39,286 nucleotides of DNA. Origin: Pediococcus inopinatus. Its GTDB lineage: Bacteria; Bacillota; Bacilli; Lactobacillales; Lactobacillaceae. Both the position numbers and the translations under genes were made by a program. Every line of letters starts with the position of its first letter. The first letter of the stretch is position 1. Positions 21,138 through 27,973 of this stretch are shown here, piece by piece. The DNA is taken from assembly GCF_002982135.1 (NCBI RefSeq), contig NZ_CP019984.1:1-39286 (forward strand), read 5' to 3'. The notes beneath the pieces are model-generated. The model saw only the letters and a list, made by a program, of their open reading frames with translations. It had not been told where the DNA came from and searched no databases.

Positions 21138-22217
21138 ATGGGCATAAAGCCATCTAAAAGCAGACAAAATTTAATTGATAATCTAGATTGTAGATTACTC
21201 AATATCCCAGATAATAAAAAAGCACTACAATTATTGACCAATTTAAACTATTTTCAAGTAGTCAATGGCCTGGAAAATATATTTCTTACTACAGTTCATC
21301 CTAAAAAATTTAATAAAGTATCCATTTTTGATTTTGAGCGTTTGTACTATGATAGTAAAAAAATAGCAACTGAAATATCGAGAGCCCTAGATGATTTTGA
21401 AGAACGTTTAAAGAGCTCTATATCTTATCATTTTAGTCAGTCGTATTGCATGAATATCAATGATACAATGCAATATACTAACAAAAATAATTATCGAGAT
21501 GATGCTGAATTTGATGGATACCCACTTAATTCAGAACAATATGCAAAAATTATACAAACTTTCAAGGCAACCGAATCCAGAAATAAATTTTTATTTTTTC
21601 AACCGTGGTTCCTAACAAGTCTTGTTCAAAAAAACGATCATATTAATCAATCTTTCTACAGAGATATTCAATATACCGCTCCTAACAATGTTATGACTTA
21701 TCAGTATGACTCTCAGGTGGCAGTTCCTTTGTGGGTAGCCATTGAAACTTTGCCGTTTGGTTCGCTAATCTATTTGTGTCATTATCTAAAAGATGATGAA
21801 ATGAGTAATGTTTTAAATGATTTTGGATTAACAGCCAACGATAGAATAATATTTTTAAATGTTTTAGATGTTTTAAAAGAATTAAGGAATCATATTGCTC
21901 ATGGTAACCTCTTATTAAGATTTCAAACACCTGCTTATATTAAATTTACCAATGATTTTGTAAATCGATTTGAATTGAATCCCAAGTCAAGAGGAACAAC
22001 TGGTGCTAATCGACGTGTTTCATATGCATCAAAAATATACCTCTATGATTCCTTAAAAATTTTGCATCATTTTGATTCAACGAAAACAGTGGTAAAACAA
22101 TTCAAAAAAATGTTTTACCACAACATGAAAAATATGAAACAAGGTGAAATATATAATAAACGTATTCTAAAGGCGATAGATGCTCCCAGCTACAGAGCAT
22201 TAAAAAATTTGACGTAA
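21138..22217 (+). CDS. Abi_2 family (AbiD/AbiF-like) HEPN abortive-infection protein
   Basis: A 359-residue protein resembling the lactococcal AbiD/AbiF group. An N-terminal stretch of about 100 residues contains LDDFEERLKSSISYHF, typical of the family. RNHIAH at 250-255 is an R-x4-H motif of the HEPN superfamily, many members of which are ribonucleases. Its likely role is to stop phage growth by damaging the infected cell; target and trigger are unknown. It has a strong GAAGGAGG ribosome site, lies 19 bases after res with no promoter evident between, and is followed by two terminators. It thus appears to be the last gene of the rep-repB-mod-res run. Confidence 0.85.
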   Translation: MGIKPSKSRQNLIDNLDCRLLNIPDNKKALQLLTNLNYFQVVNGLENIFLTTVHPKKFNKVSIFDFERLYYDSKKIATEISRALDDFEERLKSSISYHFSQSYCMNINDTMQYTNKNNYRDDAEFDGYPLNSEQYAKIIQTFKATESRNKFLFFQPWFLTSLVQKNDHINQSFYRDIQYTAPNNVMTYQYDSQVAVPLWVAIETLPFGSLIYLCHYLKDDEMSNVLNDFGLTANDRIIFLNVLDVLKELRNHIAHGNLLLRFQTPAYIKFTNDFVNRFELNPKSRGTTGANRRVSYASKIYLYDSLKILHHFDSTKTVVKQFKKMFYHNMKNMKQGEIYNKRILKAIDAPSYRALKNLT

Positions 22218-22305
22218 TGATATTTAATATATATACTATACATACATACTAAATAAGGCTCCTAACGAGCACTCGCCGTTAATCAATTGGTTAATGACGT
22301 CGATA

Positions 22306-22349
22306 AAATACCCATGTAACTATTTAATTATAGTTATATGGGTATTTTT
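22306..22349. terminator. Hairpin terminator downstream of the abi gene
   Basis: Long stem AAATACCCAT-TAACT / AGTTA-ATGGGTATTT with one bulged base per arm, ending in five T. It would end the long plus-strand transcript. The preceding stretch 22218-22305 contains no gene; a near-palindrome TTAATCAATTGGTTAA lies at 22279-22294. Confidence 0.8.
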
Positions 22350-22410
22350 GGATAGATTCATTAATACAAGGGTCTATAAATTACAAATACCCCCTCAAAA
22401 ACATTGAAAG

Positions 22411-22459
22411 AATAGCCCCTAATATCCATAATATAGATATTGGGGGTTATTTGTTTTTA
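22411..22459. terminator. Second hairpin terminator, probably bidirectional
   Basis: Stem AATAGCCCCTAATATC / GATATTGGGGGTTATT with a TTGTTTTT tail on the plus strand and A-rich sequence before it. It lies between converging abi (+) and yoeB (-), so it probably ends the toxin-antitoxin transcript as well. Confidence 0.75.
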
Positions 22460-22488
22460 ATATTTAATTTATAACGCATGCCAAGCCA

Positions 22489-22803
22489 CTAGTTTTTTCG
22501 GGAATTAGGTTTACCGCTCATTTCAAGATTACCACTTTCATAATGGGCCCAACATGAATATATTTCAACTATTTTAGTTGCTTTATCAATGGTATAAACG
22601 ACGCGATGTTGACCATTCATTCTTCGAGAATAGTACCCAGCTGCAGGTGGTGTTAACTTTTCAAATGACTGTACTGGTTTATATGGATTAGATTCTAATA
22701 CACTTTTTATTTCTTCAAAGGATTGACGTAATGGGCTTCTTAAAACTTTTTTTAAATCACCCTTAGCTGATGATTTTATTTTTACTTTCCAACGATTACT
22801 CAC
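22489..22803 (-). CDS. yoeB: Txe/YoeB family mRNA-interferase toxin
   Basis: A 104-residue toxin of the RelE superfamily that cleaves mRNA on the ribosome and is neutralised by the adjacent YefM. Family signatures are SFEKL, YYSRRMNGQHRVVYTI and the C-terminal HYE. The conserved Glu, Arg, His and Tyr of the YoeB active site have apparent counterparts. GTG at 22803 is preferred because it gives the usual start (SNRWKVKIK) inside the antitoxin stop overlap; a TTG six bases earlier is possible. About 15 extra residues follow HYE, where relatives usually end. It is transcribed with yefM, and the eight-base overlap suggests coupled translation. Confidence 0.88.
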   Translation of the reverse strand: MSNRWKVKIKSSAKGDLKKVLRSPLRQSFEEIKSVLESNPYKPVQSFEKLTPPAAGYYSRRMNGQHRVVYTIDKATKIVEIYSCWAHYESGNLEMSGKPNSRKN

Positions 22804-23056
22804 GATCAATTTCTTTGATCATTTCATCTAGATCAACTGATTCATCATCTTTACGGCTGAAGGTGGCTTGAATCTGACCATTCATCATTAAGTTCATGGT
22901 TTCCTGTAATGCGTCGTAGTCTTTTTTCCCAATCAAAACGGCACTACGACTGTCATTGGATCCTGCAATAATAACAGGTTTGGAGTCCCGATTAGCATCT
23001 TTTATAAGTGAAAATAGATTGGTTCGCGCTGTAGTTGGATTAATAATTTTTTCCAT
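22796..23056 (-). CDS. yefM: Phd/YefM family antitoxin
   Basis: An 86-residue antitoxin with a Phd/YefM N-terminal DNA-binding fold (EKIINPTTARTNLFSLIKDA) and an acidic C-terminal tail (DDESVDLDEMIKEIDRE) that would wrap the toxin. It binds YoeB and represses its own operon. ATG 23056 is preceded by GAGGAGG. It precedes and overlaps yoeB, and a strong promoter with a GTAC-type operator lies 28 bases upstream. It acts as a plasmid-stability module. Identical copy at 8193; frameshifted copy at 37349. Confidence 0.88.
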   Translation of the reverse strand: MEKIINPTTARTNLFSLIKDANRDSKPVIIAGSNDSRSAVLIGKKDYDALQETMNLMMNGQIQATFSRKDDESVDLDEMIKEIDRE

Positions 23057-23083
23057 ATGGTTCCCCTCCTCAACTTATCTAAT

Positions 23084-23113
23084 ATTATAGGCGTACATGA
23101 TAACGTACGTCAA
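23084..23113 (-). promoter_or_regulatory. Promoter and operator of yefM-yoeB
   Basis: On the minus strand, TTGACG (23108-23113) and a perfect TATAAT (23084-23089) are separated by 18 bases. An inverted repeat CGTAC/GTACG (23092-23109) fills the spacer. YefM-type antitoxins are known to bind GTAC-containing palindromes, so this is a likely autorepression site. Confidence 0.75.
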
Positions 23114-23150
23114 TTGCAAACTATTATATCGCCAAAGGAGATTATGACTT

Positions 23151-23738
23151 ATGCAACAAATCGTCCTACCCATCAAAGATTCAAATGTCCTTAAAGAAGT
23201 TCAAGATACCTTGCTTCATAGTTTTAAAGCCGGTCAACGCAACTACACCATTTTTCAAGTGGGCAAAGCGACCTTGTTACGTGTGAGCGATGTTATGAGA
23301 CTCCGCTGGGCAGATGTCTTCAATGAAAATGGTACCGTGCGTCAGAATGCGTTTATCCACGATAAAAAAACGGGCAAAGCCAATTTGCTCTACTTAAAAC
23401 CAGTTCAAACGGGTTTATTAGCCTATCAAGGGTGGTTACAAGAAAATCATCTGGCCTCAGAATGGTTGTTTTCTTCGATTCAGCACCCTGATCGACATAT
23501 CACGGAAAAACAGTTCTACAAAATCATGAGCAAGGTTGGTGATCTGTTAGGAATTAATTATCTAGGTACCCATACGATGTGCAAAACAGGTGCTTATCGC
23601 GTCTATACGCAATCAAATTTTAATATTGGCTTAGTCATGCACTTGTTAAATCATTCTAGTGAAGCCATGACACTAGCTTACTTAGGCTTGGATCAAGCCA
23701 GTCAAGAAACCATGCTCGATCAAATTGATTTTGGATAA
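23151..23738 (+). CDS. Short tyrosine recombinase with Cys in place of catalytic Arg
   Basis: A 195-residue protein made of the tyrosine recombinase catalytic domain without the usual N-terminal core-binding domain. Arg I is R44 (LLRVSD), a lysine is in HDKKTGK, H141 begins the HxxR box, His III is H168 (LNHSS) and the nucleophile is Y177 (TLAYLGLD). The HxxR box reads HTMC, so the second catalytic arginine is C144 (TGC, one C-to-T change from CGC). All three copies show it. It may be inactive, or act in resolving or regulating without full catalysis. AAAGGAG lies 10 bases before ATG. It is divergent from yefM, whose promoter it faces. Confidence 0.85.
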   Translation: MQQIVLPIKDSNVLKEVQDTLLHSFKAGQRNYTIFQVGKATLLRVSDVMRLRWADVFNENGTVRQNAFIHDKKTGKANLLYLKPVQTGLLAYQGWLQENHLASEWLFSSIQHPDRHITEKQFYKIMSKVGDLLGINYLGTHTMCKTGAYRVYTQSNFNIGLVMHLLNHSSEAMTLAYLGLDQASQETMLDQIDFG

Positions 23739-23920
23739 CTATGTGTGCCAATGCCAGCAAAAAACTGTTCACCTAGAAGCTGAATAAAACAAGAAGTGCC
23801 TACACCTATAAATGCACATTGATGTGTATATAAAATGAGCAAAATAAATAACGAACACTCAAGCATTAACATATACTATGCTAAGATTTGATAAGAACAA
23901 AAAAATGGGACGTGATATTT

Positions 23921-25768
23921 ATGAAACTTATTAAGTTTGGTATCAAAAATTTTAGAGGTTTCGGAAATGAATTACAAGAAGTAAAAATAGATAATTTCAC
24001 TTGCTTAGTTGGTAAAAATGATGCCGGAAAGTCTTCTATCTTCGACGCTATGGATGTGTTTTTTAACGGTTTTAAAAATATTGATTCTGATGATGCACAT
24101 ATAGACTCACATGGTAATCGTGCAAAAAAGGTTGAATTGTCGGGGACGTTTGATGTTGAAGATTCTCAAATAAAAATAGAATCTGTTCCAACTTCTCTGG
24201 GAGCTGAGGGATTACTTAACAGCGAAGGGCAGCTTAAAATAGTGCAAGAAATATCTTCACCAAGCAAAAGTGGAATAAAAACTTTTATTATGGCGTTTTT
24301 ACCAGATTTGGATGAGGTAAAAGATATACATACTTTGAAAAATTCGGCTTTAAAGAAAAGATTTAATAAAATTAAAGAGGATAATCATATTACCGGATGG
24401 GATAAAATACCTCAAACTACTAATACACTTATGCGCAAAGCAATAATTAATTACTATGAAAATAAACTCCCTGCCCAAAGTAGCATTCCTGTGAAAGTCC
24501 CTATAGACAAGGAGGGGGGTAAAGATCTATGGAGTTCAATAAATAAAGGTTTGCCACTCTTCCAATTATTTAAGACTGACAGGGATAATAATGATTCAGA
24601 TGCTGAAATTCAAAATCCCTTGAAAGCTATAACTAAAAAAACCCTTCAAGGAAAGTTACAAGAACAGCTAGATACTATAACATCCACAATTAAAGCAGAA
24701 ACAATAAAACAAGCTAATAAAACTCTTGAGAAACTAAATGAGATGGATCCTGATCTGGCTAGTCAAATAACTCCTACGTTTGATGATCCATCATGGCAAA
24801 ATATTTTTAAATTTTCGTTAGACACCGATCAAATTCCTCTAAATAAAAGAGGGAGTGGAACCCGGAGATTAATCCTTTTAAACTTTTTTCGAGCTGAAGC
24901 AGAACAGGCAAAAGATGAATCCAATAGCAATAATATTATATATGCTTTTGAAGAACCAGAAACTGCTCAACATATAGATCACCAAAAAATACTAATGGAA
25001 TCTTTCAAAAAAATAGCGGAACAGGCTAATCAACAAGTTTTAATCACGACACACAGTCCTGAATTAGCTGGATTAACTGATGTGGATAACATTAGAGAAG
25101 TTACACAAAATAATTATATAAGTAAAATAGACAACTCACCAAGTTTATTACGTATTTCTGATGAGTTAGGTATTTTCCCTAATATTTTGGGCATGCCAGG
25201 TAAATTAAGAATGGTTATTTTTGTGGAAGGACCCAACGATGTTAAATTTTTAAGACTATTTTTATCTAAATATTGTTCGGATTTTGTTACTCAAAATGAT
25301 CTCCTTATAATTCCCTTTGGAGGTGGGGCCTTAAAACATTGGCTTGATCTAGATGTATTAAAATCTATAAATCCATGTACGTATTATATTTTTGATAACG
25401 ATAAGGCTGGAAAGGAATATGAACGTAAGTTAGAAAAGTTGGGAAAGAAATTAAGTTCTCATGTGTGGAAATTAGGCCCCATTGAGTTTTATTTTCCTTA
25501 TGAAACCTATTTACATGAAGCTACGTCAATTAATAAAAGCAGACATAATACAGATCCGGATAAGCTTTTAACCATAATATCTAAAGAAAATTATCATATA
25601 GCTGACTATAAAAAAAATATAGAACCTGTTAAAGGGGCGCTTTGGAGTAAATTTAAAGAAATAACAGACAATGGTCAATTAGCTAGTTATTGGTCTAGTG
25701 ATAGTAATATAAATTCAGAATTCAAAGATTTAGCAGCTGAATTAAAATCCTGCTATGAAAACGATTAA
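23921..25768 (+). CDS. OLD-family ATP-dependent nuclease (AAA ATPase + Toprim)
   Basis: A 615-residue protein with an SMC/ABC-like ATPase split by a long insert, followed by a Toprim nuclease. Walker A is GKNDAGKS at 31-38, a signature-like RGSGTRR precedes Walker B (YAFEEPET, E344-E345), and THSPEL gives the H-loop. The Toprim acidic residues are E436 (FVEGPND) and D492/D494 (FDNDKAG). OLD proteins act in phage exclusion. No UvrD-like helicase (Gabija) or reverse transcriptase is adjacent, so it looks like a stand-alone class 1 OLD. A PARIS-like ATPase fused to a DUF4435-type domain is a less likely alternative. ATG 23921 is preferred to an in-frame TTG at 23888, because it begins MKLIKFGIKNFRGF as in relatives. 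Confidence 0.87.
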   Translation: MKLIKFGIKNFRGFGNELQEVKIDNFTCLVGKNDAGKSSIFDAMDVFFNGFKNIDSDDAHIDSHGNRAKKVELSGTFDVEDSQIKIESVPTSLGAEGLLNSEGQLKIVQEISSPSKSGIKTFIMAFLPDLDEVKDIHTLKNSALKKRFNKIKEDNHITGWDKIPQTTNTLMRKAIINYYENKLPAQSSIPVKVPIDKEGGKDLWSSINKGLPLFQLFKTDRDNNDSDAEIQNPLKAITKKTLQGKLQEQLDTITSTIKAETIKQANKTLEKLNEMDPDLASQITPTFDDPSWQNIFKFSLDTDQIPLNKRGSGTRRLILLNFFRAEAEQAKDESNSNNIIYAFEEPETAQHIDHQKILMESFKKIAEQANQQVLITTHSPELAGLTDVDNIREVTQNNYISKIDNSPSLLRISDELGIFPNILGMPGKLRMVIFVEGPNDVKFLRLFLSKYCSDFVTQNDLLIIPFGGGALKHWLDLDVLKSINPCTYYIFDNDKAGKEYERKLEKLGKKLSSHVWKLGPIEFYFPYETYLHEATSINKSRHNTDPDKLLTIISKENYHIADYKKNIEPVKGALWSKFKEITDNGQLASYWSSDSNINSEFKDLAAELKSCYEND

Positions 25769-25820
25769 GGCTTATAGTTTATAATATTTCAAAAATTTTA
25801 AAGTTATAGAAAGGAATCCT

Positions 25821-25958
25821 ATCACCAAAATTATTTGGCTGTTTGTCGGTTTTACCGCTTTATTTTTTAATAAAAACGTAAGTCTTATCTTTACTGCCTA
25901 TTTTCTAATTGCTTATTTTTTTCTGTTTATTCCGACAAAATACCGTTTTAGTCATTGA
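25821..25958 (+). pseudogene. Remnant small membrane protein lacking a start codon (ATC)
   Basis: An open frame of 45 residues (TKIIWLFVGFTALFF … PTKYRFSH) with two hydrophobic segments split by NKN, ending at TGA. GAAAGGA lies seven bases before where ATG would be, but the codon is ATC in both complete copies. It looks like a small membrane gene of a transfer region whose start was lost, though rare initiation at ATC cannot be excluded. Nothing else supports a function. Confidence 0.4.
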
Positions 25959-26030
25959 CAAAGATCTTGGTCGGACAAAGTGTTTTAGCTATTCTGAGCT
26001 TAAACATGGCGGCCAGTCACTAATACCGGA

Positions 26031-26300
26031 TTGATTTGGTGCGTTGCTAGTACCAGGAAACCCGCTGTGGCTAAGAGTTGTTCTTATGTTACCGGTGATC
26101 CTGGGGGTACCATCGAAGCTCTCTTTGGTTCGTCGTCGACTTATTATAATCAACAATCTGCAACACTGATCCGGCCAGAAGCATTTGCGACTTTAAAACA
26201 GCCCATTCTTTACGCTTATCAATTAGGGGGCACACCGGTTGATAACGCTTATTGGTTTGAAGATAACCGCATGAAAGCCTTAGTTGCATCAGCCGATTAA
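26031..26300 (+). pseudogene. Possible C-terminal remnant of a TraG/VirD4-like coupling protein
   Basis: An 89-codon open stretch without a ribosome site or credible start. From about residue 19 it reads YVTGDPGGTIEALFG, then LIRPEAFATL, then PVDNAYWFED. This order loosely recalls the C-terminal tail of TraG/VirD4-type conjugation ATPases (restart of a 'L-P-E' strand, then a terminal Y-E-D). The match is by eye and weak. Upstream, 25959-26030 has stops in all useful frames. I read it as debris of a lost conjugation region between OLD and higBA. Confidence 0.35.
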
Positions 26301-26303
26301 AAT

Positions 26304-26350
26304 ATACAGTAATAAAATTTGTTTACTGTATTATACCAAAAAGGTATAAT
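26304..26350 (+). promoter_or_regulatory. higBA promoter with two inverted repeats
   Basis: TTTACT (26322-26327) and TATAAT (26345-26350) are separated by 17 bases. Repeat 1, ATACAGTAA/TTACTGTAT (26304-26331), covers the -35 box. Repeat 2, ATTATACC-AAAAA-GGTATAAT (26330-26350), covers the -10 box. Both are perfect. They are probably HigA or HigBA operators, which would let the complex block both promoter boxes. Confidence 0.75.
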
Positions 26351-26372
26351 GATTATTGAGGTGGAAGAATGT

Positions 26373-26696
26373 ATGGAATATTTTGCTGAAAATCGCAAAC
26401 TCACAAAAATCTTGAATGATCCCCGTTTACTAGTTAAAAATTTTGGCCGTGATCGGGCTAAACGCATTCAAGCTCGGCTTGATGAGTTTGACGCTGCTGA
26501 TACTCTGAAGCAGATTTCTTCTGATCCACCGCCACGCTGTCACCGATTGCATAACAATTTGGAAGGCAAATTTGCTGTTGATGTCAGCAAAAATTTCCGC
26601 ATTGTTTTTGAGGGTTACGATAAAGCCGATCAACTTTCAGTTGAAAGATCAGCAATTGTAACTGTTCAAATTATAAAGATTGAAGACTATCATTAA
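26373..26696 (+). CDS. higB: RelE/HigB-family toxin
   Basis: A 107-residue toxin of the HigB branch of the RelE/ParE superfamily, expected to cut translated mRNA. It shows the family's KNFGRDRAKRIQARLDEF helix, a proline-rich PPPRCHRLHNNLEG stretch, and the core strand with the conserved arginine (FAVDVSKNFRIVFEG). I chose ATG 26373 because GAGGTGG precedes it; an ATG at 26349 lies inside the -10 box and cannot be the start. Toxin before antitoxin is the usual HigBA order. The second gene follows after 14 bases. Likely a plasmid addiction module. Confidence 0.85.
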   Translation: MEYFAENRKLTKILNDPRLLVKNFGRDRAKRIQARLDEFDAADTLKQISSDPPPRCHRLHNNLEGKFAVDVSKNFRIVFEGYDKADQLSVERSAIVTVQIIKIEDYH

Positions 26697-26710
26697 AGGA
26701 GTTGAAACGT

Positions 26711-27046
26711 ATGCTGCATCGCGAGAATAGTATTCGGCAGTATCACACCAGTTCAGCTGCCGATCTCATTAAAGAAACTATGGACTTTTATCAAATTACT
26801 CAAACTGATCTAGCCGCTCGCTTAGGGGTTAGTCAAAAAAACATTTCAGATATTCTTAAACGCAAACGATTCATCAATGAGTTATTGGCTTTAAGAATCG
26901 AAACTGTTATGGGTATTTCTAGTCAATTACTCCTTAACTTAGATGCTAACTTTAAATTGCATCAGGCTAAGGAAAATGCTAAAGATTCTGAACCCAATCA
27001 TCAATCAGACAAATTCCTTAAACGATATGATTGGGTATCAGCATAA
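26711..27046 (+). CDS. higA: HigA-family XRE antitoxin
   Basis: A 111-residue antitoxin. The helix-turn-helix is at about residues 29-50 (TQTDLAARLGVSQKNISDIL), in the HigA arrangement; GISSQLLLNLDANFKL follows and is typical of HigA proteins. It should neutralise HigB and repress the promoter at 26304-26350. ATG 26711 has AGGAG nine bases upstream; an in-frame TTG at 26702 is too close to that site. A strong terminator follows at 27175. Confidence 0.85.
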   Translation: MLHRENSIRQYHTSSAADLIKETMDFYQITQTDLAARLGVSQKNISDILKRKRFINELLALRIETVMGISSQLLLNLDANFKLHQAKENAKDSEPNHQSDKFLKRYDWVSA

Positions 27047-27174
27047 GATTAATCATTGGAATAGTGGTAAAGCAAGCAGTCTTAGGTACGGGGCTTGTCA
27101 GTGAGTTGATGAAGGAAACTTTTACAGTTTCCAGCTTGAAATCGGTTTTAAACTCACAATTAAATTGATATTTA

Positions 27175-27208
27175 AGCAGCAGTTGATTTAATCAACTGCT
27201 GCTTTTTT
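27175..27208 (+). terminator. Rho-independent terminator after higA
   Basis: Perfect 13-bp stem AGCAGCAGTTGAT / ATCAACTGCTGCT, loop TTA, then six T. It separates higBA from the transfer region. Confidence 0.85.
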
Positions 27209-27211
27209 GAT

Positions 27212-27585
27212 CAAGCTAAATTAGCTTGCGCCGTTTGCGCAAAACTCCGCCTGAAAGGCTCCTGCTGAAGGCATGCTCATGATGCAAAATCATTCGGCCG
27301 ACAGCCCCTTGTCTGGAAGACTTTTTTACTCAAATTCCGATAGCAATTTTGAGTAAAAACGCGAAGCTTTGCCAAAAAGTGGCTAGCCAATCGGCTAACC
27401 ATTTTGGCATTGCACAGCGAACTTGGGGGTCAAGGGGGAGCGTTAGCTGTCCCCCTTGCAAGCACCGCAGCTGCCACAAACGTAGTCTTGTGGCTAGCAT
27501 GCGGGTTGCTTGCCAAACCCCGTGAATTAATTTATTATGTGAGTAGAAACCCTTAGGGTTTCACGAGCTTAATCAATCAATTCAC
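27212..27585. other. oriT: Probable oriT region, palindrome-rich
   Basis: Non-coding stretch before mobC with at least seven inverted repeats. They are CAAGCTAA/TTAGCTTG (27212-27228); TTGCGC/GCGCAA (27226-27242); TTTACTCAAA/TTTGAGTAAA (27325-27357); a long stem around GGCTAGCC/GGCTAACC (27371-27408); CAAGGGGGA/TCCCCCTTG (27431-27458); GAAACCC/GGGTTTC (27546-27562); and an outer GTGAATT/AATTCAC pair (27522-27585). Position next to the relaxase genes and repeat density suggest the origin of transfer and MobC binding sites. I cannot place the nick. Confidence 0.6.
27510..27538 (+). promoter_or_regulatory. Promoter of mobC-mobA-mobB
   Basis: TTGCCA (27510-27515), a 17-base spacer and TATTAT (27533-27538) lie 81 bases before the mobC start, within the repeats of the transfer region. 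Binding of MobC or relaxase there would be expected to repress the operon. Confidence 0.6.
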
Positions 27586-27619
27586 TTGCCTGAAAGGCAA
27601 AACAAAGGGGGTGGGGTTT

Positions 27620-27973
27620 GTGAGCGAACAACACAATATGGCTAGCTATCTATCCGATAAACAACCCAATCGGAAAGACAGTCGGCAAATCAATTTTAGA
27701 GTGAGCGAGCAGGACTATTTAAAGCTTTCGCAGTCAGCGAAAACTTTAAATATGTCCGTGCCTGCTTTTGTCAAAAAGAAGGCACAAGGGGCACGGATCG
27801 TTGCCCCTAAGATTGGCGCAAAAGAAGCCCAAGCATTAACCCGTCAATTAGCAAAAATTGGGGGTAATCTCAATCAATTAGCCAAACACGCCAATCAAGG
27901 GGGCAATGTTCCTGCCCAAGCATTGCAGGAATTGCAAAGTGAGGTGGCACACATATGGCAACAACTCACATAA
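27620..27973 (+). CDS. mobC: MobC relaxosome accessory protein
   Basis: A 117-residue DNA-binding protein that helps the relaxase open oriT. A ribbon-helix-helix-like segment is at about residues 24-55 (INFRVSEQDYLKLSQSAKTL), and the MobC signature IGGNLNQLAKHAN is at about 84-97. GTG 27620 has an AAAGGGGG ribosome site nine bases before it; GTG 27611 would overlap that site, and ATG 27638 is another option. Its last 19 bases overlap the relaxase start. It resembles MobC of the staphylococcal pC221 type. Confidence 0.83.
   Translation: MSEQHNMASYLSDKQPNRKDSRQINFRVSEQDYLKLSQSAKTLNMSVPAFVKKKAQGARIVAPKIGAKEAQALTRQLAKIGGNLNQLAKHANQGGNVPAQALQELQSEVAHIWQQLT

Noticed and set aside
22279..22294. dif/Xer or recombination site for the adjacent recombinase
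   Set aside because: TTAATCAATTGGTTAA is near-palindromic, but it does not match a dif-type site that I can recognise and lies beyond two terminators from the recombinase gene.
23921..25768. Gabija system
   Set aside because: The ATPase-Toprim protein fits GajA in general, but no UvrD-like helicase gene (GajB) follows; downstream is only transfer debris and higBA.
26089..26289. Minus-strand 66-codon frame opposite the tra remnant
   Set aside because: No ribosome site, no recognisable pattern; it overlaps the better-supported plus-strand remnant.
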